64,000 nt of DNA from Streptomyces avermitilis MA-4680 = NBRC 14893 (GCF_000009765.2 NC_003155.5:6758001-6822000); one strand, 5' to 3'; numbered from the stretch's first letter, positions 21,365 to 31,477 are shown. Notes: generated from the sequence alone by a model not told the origin. A program made the numbers and translations.

Positions 21365-22648
21365 GTGCAGGCAACCACCACAGCGGCGCGGCCCCGCCGG
21401 GGCGAGCGGATCATGGCGGCGGTCAACCGCGACCCCCGGACCGCCCCGCACGCCCTCCGCAACGACGCGCTGCTGGCCGTGGCGGTCGCCGTCCTCGGCA
21501 CGGCGCTCGCCCTGTTCACCGACGAGGGCCGCCGGCCCGACACGCTCGGCTGGGTGCTGCTGCTCGCCGCCCAGGTGCCGCTGGTGTGGCGGCGGCGCCA
21601 CCCGATGCTCGTCCTGGCCGTGGTGGTGGCGCTGGTCGTGCCCTATCACGCCCTCGACAACAACCACGCCGCGCCGACCCCGGCCTCGTACGTCGCGCTC
21701 TACACGGTCGCCGTCACCGGCCGCCCGCTGCGCACGCTCCTGACCGGCATGACCGTCCTCGCCATCTCCGTGAGCGTGATGCTCACCGTCAACACCCACC
21801 AGGCCGTCGAACTGCTGCGGATCTCCGGCTGGATCGTCGCCATGCTCTTCTTCGGCGTCGACGTCCGCTTCTACCGTCAGTACGTCGCCTCGATCGTCGA
21901 ACGCGCCGAACGCGCCGAACGCACCCGCGAGGAGGAGGCCCGCCGCCGCGTCGCCGAGGAACGGCTCCGCATCGCGCGCGACCTGCACGACCTGCTCGCG
22001 CACAGCATCACCCTGATCGGCGTCCAGACCTCCGTGGCCGCGCACGTCCTCGCCGCCGACCCCGAGCGCCTCGACCGGGCGGCGGTCGCTAAGGCGCTGG
22101 ACGACATCGCGGAGACGTGCCGTTCGGCGCGGGGCGAGTTGCGTACGACGCTGGAGGTGCTGCGGGAGCACACGGCGGACGACTCCTGGCAGGCCCCGTA
22201 CGGCGCGCACGGACCGCTGCCCGGCCTCGACGGCCTGCCCGACCTCGCCGGGGCCGCCCGGGCCGCCGGCGCCGAGGTCGAGCTGTCCGTACGGGCCGAC
22301 GGTGTCCCGCCCGCCGTGGGCGCCGCCGCCTACCGGATCGTGCAGGAGGCGCTCACCAACGCGGTGCGGCACGGGGGCCGCGCGGACCTCACGGTGCGGG
22401 TGGGCGTGGCCGACCGGGACGGCGCCCTGCGGGTGAGCGTCACCGACGACGGCGCGGGCACCGGCGGGGGCACACCCGGCTTCGGGCTGGTCGGGATGCG
22501 GGAGCGGGCGCGGAGCGTGGGCGGCACACTGGACGCCGGGCCGGGTCCGGAGGAGGGGTTCGAGGTGCTCGCCGTACTACCGCTGACCAGGGGCGATGTC
22601 CCATCGGCCCGCACAGCGGGGCCATTGCGCCCGGAAGGAGTCCGATGA
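21365..22648 (+). CDS. Sensor histidine kinase (HisKA_3 / NarL class)
   Basis: A 427-residue sensor kinase. Four to five hydrophobic segments occupy about residues 30-165. EERLRIARDLHDLLAHSITL carries the phosphoacceptor His near residue 208, IVQEALTNAVRHG is the N box and GFGLVGMRERARSVGG the G box. GTG 21365 is chosen because GGAGGA lies 7 bases upstream; the longer frame would start inside the hairpin. The stop overlaps the response-regulator ATG. The signal is unknown, and the MMPL exporter upstream is a candidate target. Confidence 0.92.
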   Translation: MQATTTAARPRRGERIMAAVNRDPRTAPHALRNDALLAVAVAVLGTALALFTDEGRRPDTLGWVLLLAAQVPLVWRRRHPMLVLAVVVALVVPYHALDNNHAAPTPASYVALYTVAVTGRPLRTLLTGMTVLAISVSVMLTVNTHQAVELLRISGWIVAMLFFGVDVRFYRQYVASIVERAERAERTREEEARRRVAEERLRIARDLHDLLAHSITLIGVQTSVAAHVLAADPERLDRAAVAKALDDIAETCRSARGELRTTLEVLREHTADDSWQAPYGAHGPLPGLDGLPDLAGAARAAGAEVELSVRADGVPPAVGAAAYRIVQEALTNAVRHGGRADLTVRVGVADRDGALRVSVTDDGAGTGGGTPGFGLVGMRERARSVGGTLDAGPGPEEGFEVLAVLPLTRGDVPSARTAGPLRPEGVR

Positions 22649-23343
22649 CCCCGCCGACCGTGCCGCCCACGCCCGTCCGGGTACTCCTCGCCGACGACCA
22701 GACCCTCGTCCGCGCCGCCTTCGCGATGCTCGTCGAGTCGGCCACCGACATGGAGGTCGTCGGGCAGGCGGGCACGGGACGGGAGGCCGTGCGGCTGGCC
22801 AGGTCCGAGCGGGCCGACGTCGTCGTCATGGACCTGCGCATGCCCGACCTGGACGGCATCGACGCGACCCGGCTGATCGCCGCCGACGACGACCTCGCCG
22901 GGGTCAGGGTCCTCGTCCTCACCACGTACGACACCGACGAGTACATCGTGGAGGCGCTGCGCGCCGGCGCCTCCGGCTTCCTCGTGAAGGACACGAAACC
23001 GGCCGAACTCCTCGACGCCATCCGTACGGTGGCCGCCGGCGAGGCCCTGCTCTCCCCGGGCCCCACCGCCCGCCTGATCGCCCGCCTGCTGCGCACCCCC
23101 GTCCCGCCCCCGGCGGCGGCCGTCGGCCCCGAGTGCCTCTCCGGCCGGGAGCGCGAAGTGCTCACGCTGGTCGCGCGCGGGCTCAACAACACGGAGATCG
23201 CCGAGTCGTTGGGACTCAGCCCGCTCACCGCGAAGACCCATGTCAGCCGCATCATGGGCAAGCTGGGCGCCCGGGACCGGGCCCAGCTGGTGATCGTGGC
23301 GTACGAGTCGGGGCTGGTCACACCCGGTACCGCCCAGGGCTGA
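22645..23343 (+). CDS. LuxR/NarL-family response regulator
   Basis: A 232-residue regulator. The receiver domain has RVLLADDQTLVRAA (acidic pocket), phosphoacceptor Asp63 in VVVMDLRMPD and the conserved Lys in FLVKDTKP. The C-terminal LuxR helix-turn-helix is LSGREREVLTLVARGLNNTE followed by IAESLGLSPLTAKTHVSRIM. Coupled to the kinase by ATGA overlap. Confidence 0.94.
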   Translation: MTPPTVPPTPVRVLLADDQTLVRAAFAMLVESATDMEVVGQAGTGREAVRLARSERADVVVMDLRMPDLDGIDATRLIAADDDLAGVRVLVLTTYDTDEYIVEALRAGASGFLVKDTKPAELLDAIRTVAAGEALLSPGPTARLIARLLRTPVPPPAAAVGPECLSGREREVLTLVARGLNNTEIAESLGLSPLTAKTHVSRIMGKLGARDRAQLVIVAYESGLVTPGTAQG

Positions 23344-23452
23344 CGTCACTTCAGAACATCAGTGCCGTACGGCTCTTGTCGTGTCACGCGGGACGCCTTA
23401 CGTTGCCCGGGACATCCTACGTCCCATGTCCGCCGCGCCCCCGGGGAGAGCC

Positions 23453-24664
23453 ATGTCCGTCAGGAGCCGTACGACCCTGCTCGCCGCCGCGGTGGGGCTG
23501 GTGACCGCCCTCGCGGTCACCGGCACGGCGGGCCCGGCCGCGGCCGCCCCGCCGCCCTCCCGCGGCTGCACGTCCTCCGTGCCGTACACCGCGGGCCAGT
23601 ACGGCTACGACACCTACCGCATCCCGGCGACGCTCAGGACGAGGGCCGGCACGCTCCTCGCCTTCGCGGAGGGACGGCGAGGCGGCGCGGGCGACACCGG
23701 CAACATCGACGTGGTCCTCAGACGCTCCTTCGACGGTGGCTGCGCCTGGGGCCCGCTGACGGTCGTCGCGGCGGGCCGGGGCGACACCCGGGGCAACCCC
23801 GCGCCGGTGGTGGATTCGAGGACCGGCCGGATCGTCCTGGTCACGTCCTACAACGGCGGTGCCGTGACCGAGGCGCAGATCATGCGCGGGGAGGTGACCC
23901 CCGAGCAGAGCCGCCGCGTCTTCGTCCAGACGAGCCGCGACGACGGCCGGCACTTCTCCGCGCCCCGTGACATCACGGCGCAGGTCAAGCCGGCGAACTG
24001 GCGGTGGTACGCGACCGGCCCGGGCCACGCGGTGGCCCTCACGCGGGGCCCGCACGCCGGCCGCCTCGTCGTCCCCGCCAACCACTCCGCCGCGCCGCCC
24101 GAGGGTTCGGCCGACACCGGGCGGGAGGCCAGGTACTACGGCGCGCACGCGATCTACAGCGACGACGGCGGGCTCACCTGGCGGCTCGGCTTCGTCGACG
24201 ACTCCTACGACGGCGTCGACAACGCCAACGAGAACGCCGCCGCCGAACTGCCCGACGGACGGCTCTACTTCAGCGCCCGCGACCAGAACGGCACGAGCGC
24301 CGGCAACCGGCTGGACACGTACTCCGGCGACGGCGCGCAGACCCTGGACCGCCCGTACGCCGTCCAGCCCACCCTGAACGACGTCCCGGTCGTCCAGGGC
24401 AGCGTGCTGCAACTGACGGGGAACGGGGCGCCCCTGCTCTTCTCCGGGCCCTCCGTGCCGACCGCCCGCCGGTCGATGGCGATCCGGCGGAGCGAGGACG
24501 GGGGCGGGACGTTCGTGACGGTGAAGACCCTGTCGGCACTGCCGGCGGCGTACTCGGACCTGGTGCAGGTGAGCGCCACGAAGGTCGGGATCCTGTACGA
24601 GACCGGGGTGGCCGGGCCCTACGACTCGATCGAGTTCCGGCGGGTGCCGGTGGGGGAGCTGTGA
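23453..24664 (+). CDS. Secreted exo-alpha-sialidase (GH33)
   Basis: A 403-residue exported sialidase that releases terminal sialic acid from glycans. The signal peptide ends near residue 33 (GTAGPAAAAPPP). YRIP at residues 55-58 is the FRIP-type Arg motif. At least four Asp boxes are visible: SFDGGCAWG, SRDDGRHFS, SDDGGLTW and SEDGGGTF. LYETG near residue 382 carries the catalytic Tyr. ATG 23453 is used for the signal peptide, with GGGGAGAG just upstream; ATG 23426 is in frame. It is convergent by 30 bases with a lyase-importer operon that would take up and cleave the product. Confidence 0.92.
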   Translation: MSVRSRTTLLAAAVGLVTALAVTGTAGPAAAAPPPSRGCTSSVPYTAGQYGYDTYRIPATLRTRAGTLLAFAEGRRGGAGDTGNIDVVLRRSFDGGCAWGPLTVVAAGRGDTRGNPAPVVDSRTGRIVLVTSYNGGAVTEAQIMRGEVTPEQSRRVFVQTSRDDGRHFSAPRDITAQVKPANWRWYATGPGHAVALTRGPHAGRLVVPANHSAAPPEGSADTGREARYYGAHAIYSDDGGLTWRLGFVDDSYDGVDNANENAAAELPDGRLYFSARDQNGTSAGNRLDTYSGDGAQTLDRPYAVQPTLNDVPVVQGSVLQLTGNGAPLLFSGPSVPTARRSMAIRRSEDGGGTFVTVKTLSALPAAYSDLVQVSATKVGILYETGVAGPYDSIEFRRVPVGEL

Positions 24665-24694
24665 GGGGCCCACCTGCCGGACGGGCTGGGGGAC

Positions 24695-25630
24695 TCACAG
24701 CAATCCCGCCGCCGCCAGATGCTTCCCCACCCGCTCCACCTCTTCCTCCGAGAGCGGCACCTGCGGCTCCGCCGTCGCCGCGCACGCGATCACTCCCCGC
24801 AGGAACAGCGCCGCCTTGAACGCTCCGAGTGCCGACGAACTCCCGCCCATCCGCGCCGGATCCCCGGCCCCGACCATCCCGTACAGCGCGCACAGCCGCT
24901 CCTGCTCGGCCCGCGCCCGCTCCCCGTCGCCCGCGCGGCACAGACGGTCCAGGCGGACGTACCCCTCGGGGTCGACGTTCGCCAGCCCGGGCACCGCCCC
25001 GGCCGCGCCCAGGGCCAGCGCCGAGTCCACGAACAGCTCCGACCCCGTCAGAACGCTGAAGCCGGTGATGTCGGGACGCGCGCGGGCGCCGGTGACGACG
25101 GCGCGGAAGCCGCCCAGGTCGCCGCTGGAGTCCTTCAGGCCGGCCAGGACGCCCTCGGCCGCCAGCTCGAGGACCAGCTCGGGGTCCAGTTTCGTGTGCA
25201 CGGCGACCGGGAGGTCGTACGCGAAGACCGGTACCGAGGAGCGGGCCGCGATCAGACGGTAGTGGCGGGCGATCTCCGCCGGGTGCGTCCGCGTGTAGAA
25301 GGGCGCCGTCACGACGATCGCGTCCGCGCCGGCCGCCGTCACGTACTCCACGTGGTCCAGCACCCGGGGCGTCGTCATGTCGATCGCCCCCGCCAGGACG
25401 GGGACGCTCCCGCCGACATGCGCGGTCACCGTCTCCACCACCAGCCTGCGGTGGCGGTCGGTCAGGTACGCCGCCTCCGAGGACGAGCCCAGCACGAACA
25501 GGCCGTCCACACCCCCGTTCACCAGGTGGTCCACGAGCCTGATGAGCGAGGGGACGTCCACCTCGCGATCCGGTGTCAGGGGGGTGCAGACGGGCGGTAC
25601 GACACCGGTCAACGGGGTGGGCAGGGTCAT
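24695..25630 (-). CDS. DapA/NanA-family aldolase, probable N-acetylneuraminate lyase
   Basis: A 311-residue class I aldolase of the dihydrodipicolinate synthase superfamily. The Schiff-base lysine is Lys166 in GLKDSSGD, with the partner Tyr138 in [16 protein letters not shown] at 48-57 replaces the GTTGE loop of true DapA, where the two Thr activate pyruvate. The family fixes pyruvate chemistry but not substrate. Neighbouring sialidase, importer and FCD regulator point to sialic acid cleavage into N-acetylmannosamine and pyruvate (inference). Its start overlaps the ATPase stop by 4 bp. No nanE or nanK is in the window. Confidence 0.8.
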   Translation of the reverse strand: MTLPTPLTGVVPPVCTPLTPDREVDVPSLIRLVDHLVNGGVDGLFVLGSSSEAAYLTDRHRRLVVETVTAHVGGSVPVLAGAIDMTTPRVLDHVEYVTAAGADAIVVTAPFYTRTHPAEIARHYRLIAARSSVPVFAYDLPVAVHTKLDPELVLELAAEGVLAGLKDSSGDLGGFRAVVTGARARPDITGFSVLTGSELFVDSALALGAAGAVPGLANVDPEGYVRLDRLCRAGDGERARAEQERLCALYGMVGAGDPARMGGSSSALGAFKAALFLRGVIACAATAEPQVPLSEEEVERVGKHLAAAGLL

Positions 25631-26694
25631 GAAGGCTCCCGGGGGACGTGCTGGACGGGTACGTCGGCCATGGCGGTGGCCGGGGAGGCGGACGCGGCCT
25701 GGCCCACGAGGTCGTGGGTCGACTCGCCCTCCTGCACAGGATGGTGGCAGCGGAACCGGTGCTCCGGACCCGACACGGCCGTGAAGTCCGGCATCTCGCC
25801 GGCGCACCGGGCGTCGGCCTTCCAGCACCGGGTACGGAACGGGCAGCCGCTCGGCGGGCGCGTCGCCGACGGGACCGGACCCACCAGCGGGATCGGGTCG
25901 ATCGGGTCCAGCAGGCCGGGCGTCGCGGAGAAGAGGGCGCGGGTGTACGGGTGCCGGGAGCCGTCCGTGACCTCGTCCGCCGGCGCCTCCTCGACGATCC
26001 GGCCCAGATACATCGTGATCACCCGGTCGCTCATCCGGCGTACCGTCTGGATGTCGTGCGAGACGAAGACCAGGGCCAGCCCGAGCCGTTCCTTCAGGTC
26101 CAGCAGGAGATTGAGGATCTGCGCGCGTACGGACACGTCCAGCGCGCTCGTCGGCTCGTCCGCGACCACCAGATCCGGGTCGAGCGCCAGGGCCCGGGCG
26201 ATGGCGACACGCTGCCGCTGGCCGCCGGAGAGCTGGCCGGGCAGCCCGTCGGCCAGGGCGCGCGGCAGACCCACCAGCGCCATCAACTCCCGTACCCGGT
26301 CCTCCCGTTCGGCGGGCGTGCCGCGCCGGTGGACGTCCAGGGGATCGCGCAGGATCCGGCGGACCGTCAGACGGCGGTTCAAAGCCGTCGAAGGGTCCTG
26401 GAAGATCATGCCGGTGCCGCCGCCGACCACCGTCCTGCGCTCGGCCGGCTTCATCGACCACAGGTCGCGGCCCCCGAAGGACACCGTCCCGGACGTCGGC
26501 CGTTGCACCCCCACCAGCACCTTCGCCAGCGTCGACTTGCCGCATCCGGACTCGCCCACCACGCCCACCGTCTCGCCGCGGGCGACGGCGAGGTCGGCGC
26601 CGGTCAGCGCGTGGACCCGGTCCCGGGTGAACAGGCCGCCGCTGCGCGCCTTGTGAACGACATGGACGCCGGACAGCGAGACCAGCCCGGTCAC
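25627..26694 (-). CDS. Opp/Dpp-type ABC transporter ATPase (DppF-like)
   Basis: A 355-residue ATPase with Walker [10 protein letters not shown], signature [15 protein letters not shown], Walker [13 protein letters not shown] and the H-loop SHD. The C-terminal oligopeptide_HPY region holds [14 protein letters not shown], an iron-sulfur-type Cys cluster of this class. GTG 26694 overlaps the upstream stop (GTGA). It is the second ATPase of a five-domain importer whose other ATPase is fused to a permease. Confidence 0.9.
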   Translation of the reverse strand: MTGLVSLSGVHVVHKARSGGLFTRDRVHALTGADLAVARGETVGVVGESGCGKSTLAKVLVGVQRPTSGTVSFGGRDLWSMKPAERRTVVGGGTGMIFQDPSTALNRRLTVRRILRDPLDVHRRGTPAEREDRVRELMALVGLPRALADGLPGQLSGGQRQRVAIARALALDPDLVVADEPTSALDVSVRAQILNLLLDLKERLGLALVFVSHDIQTVRRMSDRVITMYLGRIVEEAPADEVTDGSRHPYTRALFSATPGLLDPIDPIPLVGPVPSATRPPSGCPFRTRCWKADARCAGEMPDFTAVSGPEHRFRCHHPVQEGESTHDLVGQAASASPATAMADVPVQHVPREPS

Positions 26695-28649
26695 GTCACC
26701 GCCTCGCTCTCCGTGGTCACCAGGTCGACGGCCGGATGGTGGCAGGCCGCCGTGTGCGTACGCGTCCCGGCCAGACCGGGTGCCGTCGTCCGGCACACCT
26801 CGCTCGCCAGCGGGCAGCGGTCGGCGAAGCGGCAGCCCGCCGGGAAGTCCGCGGGGGCGGGGACGACGCCCTCGATCTGTGTCATCCGCCGGGCCGCCGA
26901 CTCCAGGGACAGCACGCTGCCGAGCAGCCCGCGCGTGTAGTGGTGGGCCGGTGCCTCCACCAGGTCCGCGGTCACCCCCGTCTCCACGATCTGACCGCCG
27001 TACATCACGACCACCCGGTCCGTGACGTCCGCGACGAGGGCCAGGTCGTGCGAGACGAGGATCAGTGCGAAGCCCAGCTCCGCCCGCAGCCGCAGCAGCA
27101 GCTCCATGACCTGCGCCTGCACCGTCACGTCCAGGGCGGTCGTCGGCTCGTCCGCGACGATCAGCCTGGGGCTGCGGGACAGCGCCATGGCGATCAGCAC
27201 GCGCTGGCGCTGGCCGCCGGACAGCTCGTGCGGATAGCTGCGCAGGGTGCGCTCGGGGTCGAGGCCGACCAGCTCCAGCAGGGCCGCCGGGGACCGCTTC
27301 CCGCCCCTGCGCACGACCTGCTTCAGCTGCGCCCGGACGGTCATCGCGGGGTTCAGGGACGACAGCGCGTCCTGGTAGATCATCGCCATCTCGTGGCCGA
27401 GGAGCCTGCGGCGCACCCGCATCGGCTCGCCCACCAGTTGCCGCTGACGGAAACGGACCTGGCCGCGGACCCGTGCCCCCTTCGGTTCCAGGCCCATCAC
27501 CGTCAGCGCCGTCAGCGACTTGCCGCAGCCCGACTCGCCCACCAGGCCCAGGACTTCGCCGGGGCGCACCTCGAAGCTGATGCCGTCGACGATGTCCACG
27601 CCGCCGTGGCGGGCGTCGAAGCCGATGGCGAGGTTCTCCACGGCGAGGACCGGCCGGCCCTCGGGCAGGGGCCGGGCGCGGGAGCGCAGCCGCAGGGCCG
27701 CCTCCGTCAGGCCGGGCAGCCGCAGCACCTCCCCGCTGCCGGGCCGAGGCGTCTCCAACCGGTCGTCACGCCCCTGCACGTCCCGGGCGGCCGGGGCGGC
27801 CCAGGCGTCGGAGACACCCTCGGAGAGGATGTTCAGCGACAGGACGGTGACCAGCATCAGCAGACCGGGGAAGACGGTCGCCCACCAGCCACCGGTCAGC
27901 ACCATGTTCTTGCCGTCCGCGATGACACTGCCCCACGACGGGTCCGGGGGCCGTACGCCCGCGCCGATGAAGGACAGCGACGCCTCGAACACGATGGCCT
28001 CGGCGACCTGGACCGTGCAGAACACCAGCACGGGCGCCGCGCAGTTGACGGCGACGTGCCGCAGCACGATGTGCGGGGTGCGCGCGCCGATGACCTGTTC
28101 CGCGGTCACGTAGTCCTCGCCGTACTGGTCGAGGACGTTGGCCCGTACGACCCTGGCGACCGGCGGGGTGAACAGGAACGCGATCGCGCAGATCAGGACC
28201 GTGACGCCGCCGCCGAACACCGCGACCAGGACCGCCGCGAGCGCGATGCCGGGGAACGCCATCACGACGTCCAGGCACCGCATCAGCGTCTCGTCGACCG
28301 CCTTGCGCGAGGTCGCCGCGACCGCGCCGAGGAGTGCTCCCACGAGGAGGGCGAGCGCGGTGGCGCCGAGGCCGATGGCGAGGGACCAGCGGGCGCCGTA
28401 CATCAGCCGGCTGAGGATGTCCCGGCCGAGGCTGTCCTGCCCCATCCAGTGCCCGGCGGACGGGTGCCCGCTGCCGTCGGCCGGCGGCTGCTGGTCGAGC
28501 GGGTCGTGCGGGGCGAGCAGCGGGGCGAACAGGGCCGCCAGGACCACGACGGTGAGGAGCCCGAGGGCGATGCGCGAGAGCGGGGGCAGTCGGCGCAGCC
28601 GGACGCCGGGCCGGGACAGGGCGTGGGCGAGGCGCGTACGAGTGATCAT
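26691..28649 (-). CDS. Fused ABC permease-ATPase (DppC-DppD)
   Basis: A 652-residue fusion. Residues 1-~290 form a BPD_transp_1 permease with five to six helices and the EAA-like loop DYVTAEQVIGARTPHIVLRH. From ~345 an Opp-type ATPase follows, with Walker A GESGCGKS, signature [16 protein letters not shown], Walker B VADEPTTALD, and a C-terminal CRFADRCPLASEVC cluster. Such fusions are known in actinobacterial peptide/nickel-type importers. Both junctions in the operon are 4-bp overlaps. The linker DVQGRDDRLETPRPGSGEV is charged and probably flexible. Confidence 0.9.
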   Translation of the reverse strand: MITRTRLAHALSRPGVRLRRLPPLSRIALGLLTVVVLAALFAPLLAPHDPLDQQPPADGSGHPSAGHWMGQDSLGRDILSRLMYGARWSLAIGLGATALALLVGALLGAVAATSRKAVDETLMRCLDVVMAFPGIALAAVLVAVFGGGVTVLICAIAFLFTPPVARVVRANVLDQYGEDYVTAEQVIGARTPHIVLRHVAVNCAAPVLVFCTVQVAEAIVFEASLSFIGAGVRPPDPSWGSVIADGKNMVLTGGWWATVFPGLLMLVTVLSLNILSEGVSDAWAAPAARDVQGRDDRLETPRPGSGEVLRLPGLTEAALRLRSRARPLPEGRPVLAVENLAIGFDARHGGVDIVDGISFEVRPGEVLGLVGESGCGKSLTALTVMGLEPKGARVRGQVRFRQRQLVGEPMRVRRRLLGHEMAMIYQDALSSLNPAMTVRAQLKQVVRRGGKRSPAALLELVGLDPERTLRSYPHELSGGQRQRVLIAMALSRSPRLIVADEPTTALDVTVQAQVMELLLRLRAELGFALILVSHDLALVADVTDRVVVMYGGQIVETGVTADLVEAPAHHYTRGLLGSVLSLESAARRMTQIEGVVPAPADFPAGCRFADRCPLASEVCRTTAPGLAGTRTHTAACHHPAVDLVTTESEAVT

Positions 28650-29608
28650 CGGGCCGCATCCCTCAGTCGCGGATTGACCAGCAGATACAGGATGTCGATG
28701 ACGAGGTTCACCACGACGAAGCCGGTGGCCGTCGTCAGCACGACCCCCTGGACGACCGCGGGATCGCCGTTCTGCACGGCGTCGATCATCAGTTTCCCCA
28801 TGCCCGGCAGGGAGAAGATCGTCTCGATGACGACCGCGCCGCCGAGCAGATAGCCGACGCGCAGGCCGAGCACGGTGAGCGGATTGATGAGGGCGTTGCG
28901 CAGGACGTTGCGGCCCACCACGACCCTCGGCGGCAGCCCGCTCCCGATCGCCGTCCGTACGTAGTCCTTGTCGAGCTCCTCGACGACGGCCGTGCGCACG
29001 ATGCGGGTGAGCTGTGCCGCGACCGGCAGGGACAGCGCGAACGCGGGCAGCGTCATCGTCCTGAGCCAGCCGCTCGGCGAGTCGGCGGGGTTGATGTAGC
29101 CGCCGGTCGGGAACCAGCCCCGGTCGACCGCCAGGTACTGGATCATCAGCAGCGCCAGCCAGAAGCCGGGGGCGGCGACGCCGGTGAGCGAGACCACCCG
29201 GACCAGCTGGTCGGGCAGCCGGTCGCGGTAGATGGCGGCGGTCACTCCGCCGGTCAGGGCGAGCACCACCGCGATGCCGAGGCCCAGGAAGGTGAGCTGG
29301 AGCGTGAGCGGCAGCGCGGTGGTGACCTGCTCGACCACCGGCGCCCGGGTCAGCGCGCTGATGCCCAGGTCGCCGTGCAGCAGGTCGCCCACGAAGTGGA
29401 CGTAGCGCACCGGCAGCGGGTCGAGCAGGCCGTTCTGCTGCCGGAAGTCGTGCAGTTGCCGCGGTGTGGGGTTCGCGCCCTGGAAGAACGCGGACGCCGG
29501 GTCGACGTCCGAGAACCGCATCACCAGGAACACGAAGAGCACGATGCCGAGCATCAGCGGGACGAGCAGGACGACACGGCGGGCCAGGATTCTGGCGATG
29601 GCGATCAC
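28646..29608 (-). CDS. ABC transporter permease (DppB-like)
   Basis: A 320-residue membrane permease starting RRVVLLVPLMLGIVLFVFLV, with six helices and the DppB-type motif GSGLPPRVVVGRNVLRNALI (EAA loop). It forms the transport channel with the fused permease. It starts 19 bases after the binding-protein stop and overlaps the fused gene. Confidence 0.9.
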   Translation of the reverse strand: MIAIARILARRVVLLVPLMLGIVLFVFLVMRFSDVDPASAFFQGANPTPRQLHDFRQQNGLLDPLPVRYVHFVGDLLHGDLGISALTRAPVVEQVTTALPLTLQLTFLGLGIAVVLALTGGVTAAIYRDRLPDQLVRVVSLTGVAAPGFWLALLMIQYLAVDRGWFPTGGYINPADSPSGWLRTMTLPAFALSLPVAAQLTRIVRTAVVEELDKDYVRTAIGSGLPPRVVVGRNVLRNALINPLTVLGLRVGYLLGGAVVIETIFSLPGMGKLMIDAVQNGDPAVVQGVVLTTATGFVVVNLVIDILYLLVNPRLRDAAR

Positions 29609-29627
29609 TGCGGCGACTCCCCTGTAC

Positions 29628-31259
29628 TTACGCCCACTTGGCCTGGAGGAGATTGACGCCGGGGTAGGGCTGGGCCCTGATCCCGCTGAGCTTCTCCGGG
29701 TCCCAGGCGGTCATCAGCTCGTTGTGGACGACCGGGTAGAGCACGGCCTGTTCGGCGACGACGTCGATGTAGTCCTGGATCATCAACTTCTTCTTCTCGG
29801 CGTCCGGCTGCCGGGTGGCCAGGTCCATGTCCCTGAAGAGCTGCTTGGCGACGGAGTCGCCGGCCCAGCGGGCGTACTGCATCCACAGGTTCTGGGGGCC
29901 GTAGTTGTAGTGCATGATCAGGTCGGCGTCGAGGCCGAACTGGTTGGGGTTCGAGGCGGCGGCGACGACCTGGTAGTCCTGCTTCTGGTCCATCTTCGTG
30001 AAGACGGCCGTGGTCTCCTGCGGGGAGAGCGTGGTCCGCACGCCGATCGCGTCCCAGGACGCCTTGATGGTCGGCAGACAGTCCACGATCCAGCTGACGT
30101 TCACCGAGAGGATCTCGATCTCCAGTCCCTTGACGCCGGCCGCCTTCAGAAGCTCCTTGGCCTTCTCGGGGTCGTAGTCGTAGACGGTCTTCGCCTTGCG
30201 GTAAGCCGGGTTGCCCTCGTTGAGGAACGAACTCGAGGGCTTGCCATGGCCTTTGAGGGCGACCTCGACCATCTTGCCGGTGTCGATGGCGTAGTGGAGG
30301 GCCTGGCGCACGCGCACGTCGTCGAACGGCTTGTGTTTGGTGTTGAACATCAGGAACAGGTTGTTCATCCCTGCCCCGCCCTCGACGGTCATCCCGTCCT
30401 TCTTCAGCTGCTGGATGTTGGCGTACGGGATGTTGTCGGCGAGCTGCGCGCCGGCGCTCGCGCCGGAGACCTTCGCGACGCGCGGGGCGGCGTCGACGAT
30501 GGTCAGCCAGTTCATCTTCTTGAAGGCCGGCTTGCGCGGGCCGTTGTAGCCGGCGAACGCCTCGAACGTGGTGTTGGACTTCGGGTGGTGCGCGGTCTGC
30601 CGGTACGGCCCCGAGCCCACCGCCTTGCCCTTGATCGCGTCCTCCCAGGCGCCCGGCCGGGAGAAGACGTGCCGGGGCATGATCTTGGCGAGCGTGAGCC
30701 GCGAAACCCCTTCGGGGAAGGGGAACTTGAGCACCAGCTCGACGTTCTGTGCGTCGATCTTCCGGACGTCCTTCAGCCAGCTCGCGAAGAACCCCTTGAC
30801 GAGGGTCTGGGTCTTCGGGTCGAGGATCCGGCCGAAGACGAACACCACGTCGTCGGCGGTGACCGGCTTCCCGTCGTGGAACGTGGCCCCGGAGCGCAGC
30901 GTGAACTTCCATGACGTGCCGCCGAGATCCTTCGGCACCTGGGTGGCGAGCGCCGCGTAGGGCTCGCGGGAGATCGGATCGGTGTCGAGCAGGCCCTCGT
31001 AGATGTGGTTGTTGGCGGCCATGCTGAAGGCGGACGCGGTCTGTGTCGGATCCCAGCTGCCGTCGTTCCCATAGCCGATGACGGCGGTCAACGTCCGGTT
31101 CCCGCCGCTGCCCCCGCCGCCGGTGTCGTTGGTGGACTCCGGGCCCGAGGAGCAGGCGGCCAGCGACGAGGAGAGCGCGGCGGCCGCGCCCAGCGCGCCG
31201 GAGTACTTCAGGAACGAACGGCGGTGCAGCGCCGGTACGTCGTGGGTCGCGTCGCGCAC
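29628..31259 (-). CDS. SBP family 5 substrate-binding lipoprotein (probable sialic acid importer)
   Basis: A 543-residue peptide/nickel-type binding protein. The N-terminus combines a twin-arginine-like RRSFLKYSGALGAAAAL with the lipobox SLAAC, so it is a lipoprotein possibly exported by Tat. The SBP_bac_5 core shows FHDGKPVTADDVVFVF and VRQALHYAIDTGKM. GTG 31259 is set by GGAGGA 5 bases upstream. Family 5 includes sialic-acid binders such as SatA of Haemophilus ducreyi. That parallel plus the adjacent sialidase and lyase support sialic acid as ligand, but peptides remain possible. Confidence 0.85.
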   Translation of the reverse strand: MRDATHDVPALHRRSFLKYSGALGAAAALSSSLAACSSGPESTNDTGGGGSGGNRTLTAVIGYGNDGSWDPTQTASAFSMAANNHIYEGLLDTDPISREPYAALATQVPKDLGGTSWKFTLRSGATFHDGKPVTADDVVFVFGRILDPKTQTLVKGFFASWLKDVRKIDAQNVELVLKFPFPEGVSRLTLAKIMPRHVFSRPGAWEDAIKGKAVGSGPYRQTAHHPKSNTTFEAFAGYNGPRKPAFKKMNWLTIVDAAPRVAKVSGASAGAQLADNIPYANIQQLKKDGMTVEGGAGMNNLFLMFNTKHKPFDDVRVRQALHYAIDTGKMVEVALKGHGKPSSSFLNEGNPAYRKAKTVYDYDPEKAKELLKAAGVKGLEIEILSVNVSWIVDCLPTIKASWDAIGVRTTLSPQETTAVFTKMDQKQDYQVVAAASNPNQFGLDADLIMHYNYGPQNLWMQYARWAGDSVAKQLFRDMDLATRQPDAEKKKLMIQDYIDVVAEQAVLYPVVHNELMTAWDPEKLSGIRAQPYPGVNLLQAKWA

Positions 31260-31385
31260 GGTTCCTCCAGCGGGAGAGTCTGGAAAGGGTGAGGAGATAC
31301 GACGTCCTACGTCCTGGGTCAGCGTGACCATAGGAGGGGCCGTGAGGGCGGTCAAGGGCTCGCACACGAATGGCGTATCTGCCAC

Positions 31386-31396
31386 AGGTGCGACCA
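31386..31396. promoter_or_regulatory. Candidate FCD-regulator operator in the divergent promoter
   Basis: AGGTGCGACCA fits the FadR-subfamily pattern TNGTNNNACNA at all fixed positions but the first. It lies between the binding-protein and regulator genes, 95 bases from the regulator start. Confidence 0.4.
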
Positions 31397-31477
31397 ATGA
31401 CGGTGCGGACGGACGGGAGTTGACGCCGGATCCACGGAGTCCGGACCAGAGGTGGGACGTGGGACGTCCGGCGCGCG

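Noticed and set aside
24695-25630. DapA of lysine biosynthesis
   Set aside because: The GTTGE loop is replaced by GSSSE and the genes around it are sialic-acid related.
29466-30914. 482-codon plus-strand frame opposite the binding-protein gene
   Set aside because: Val/Gly/Asp/Leu-rich composition typical of an antisense shadow in 72% GC DNA, with no recognisable motif.
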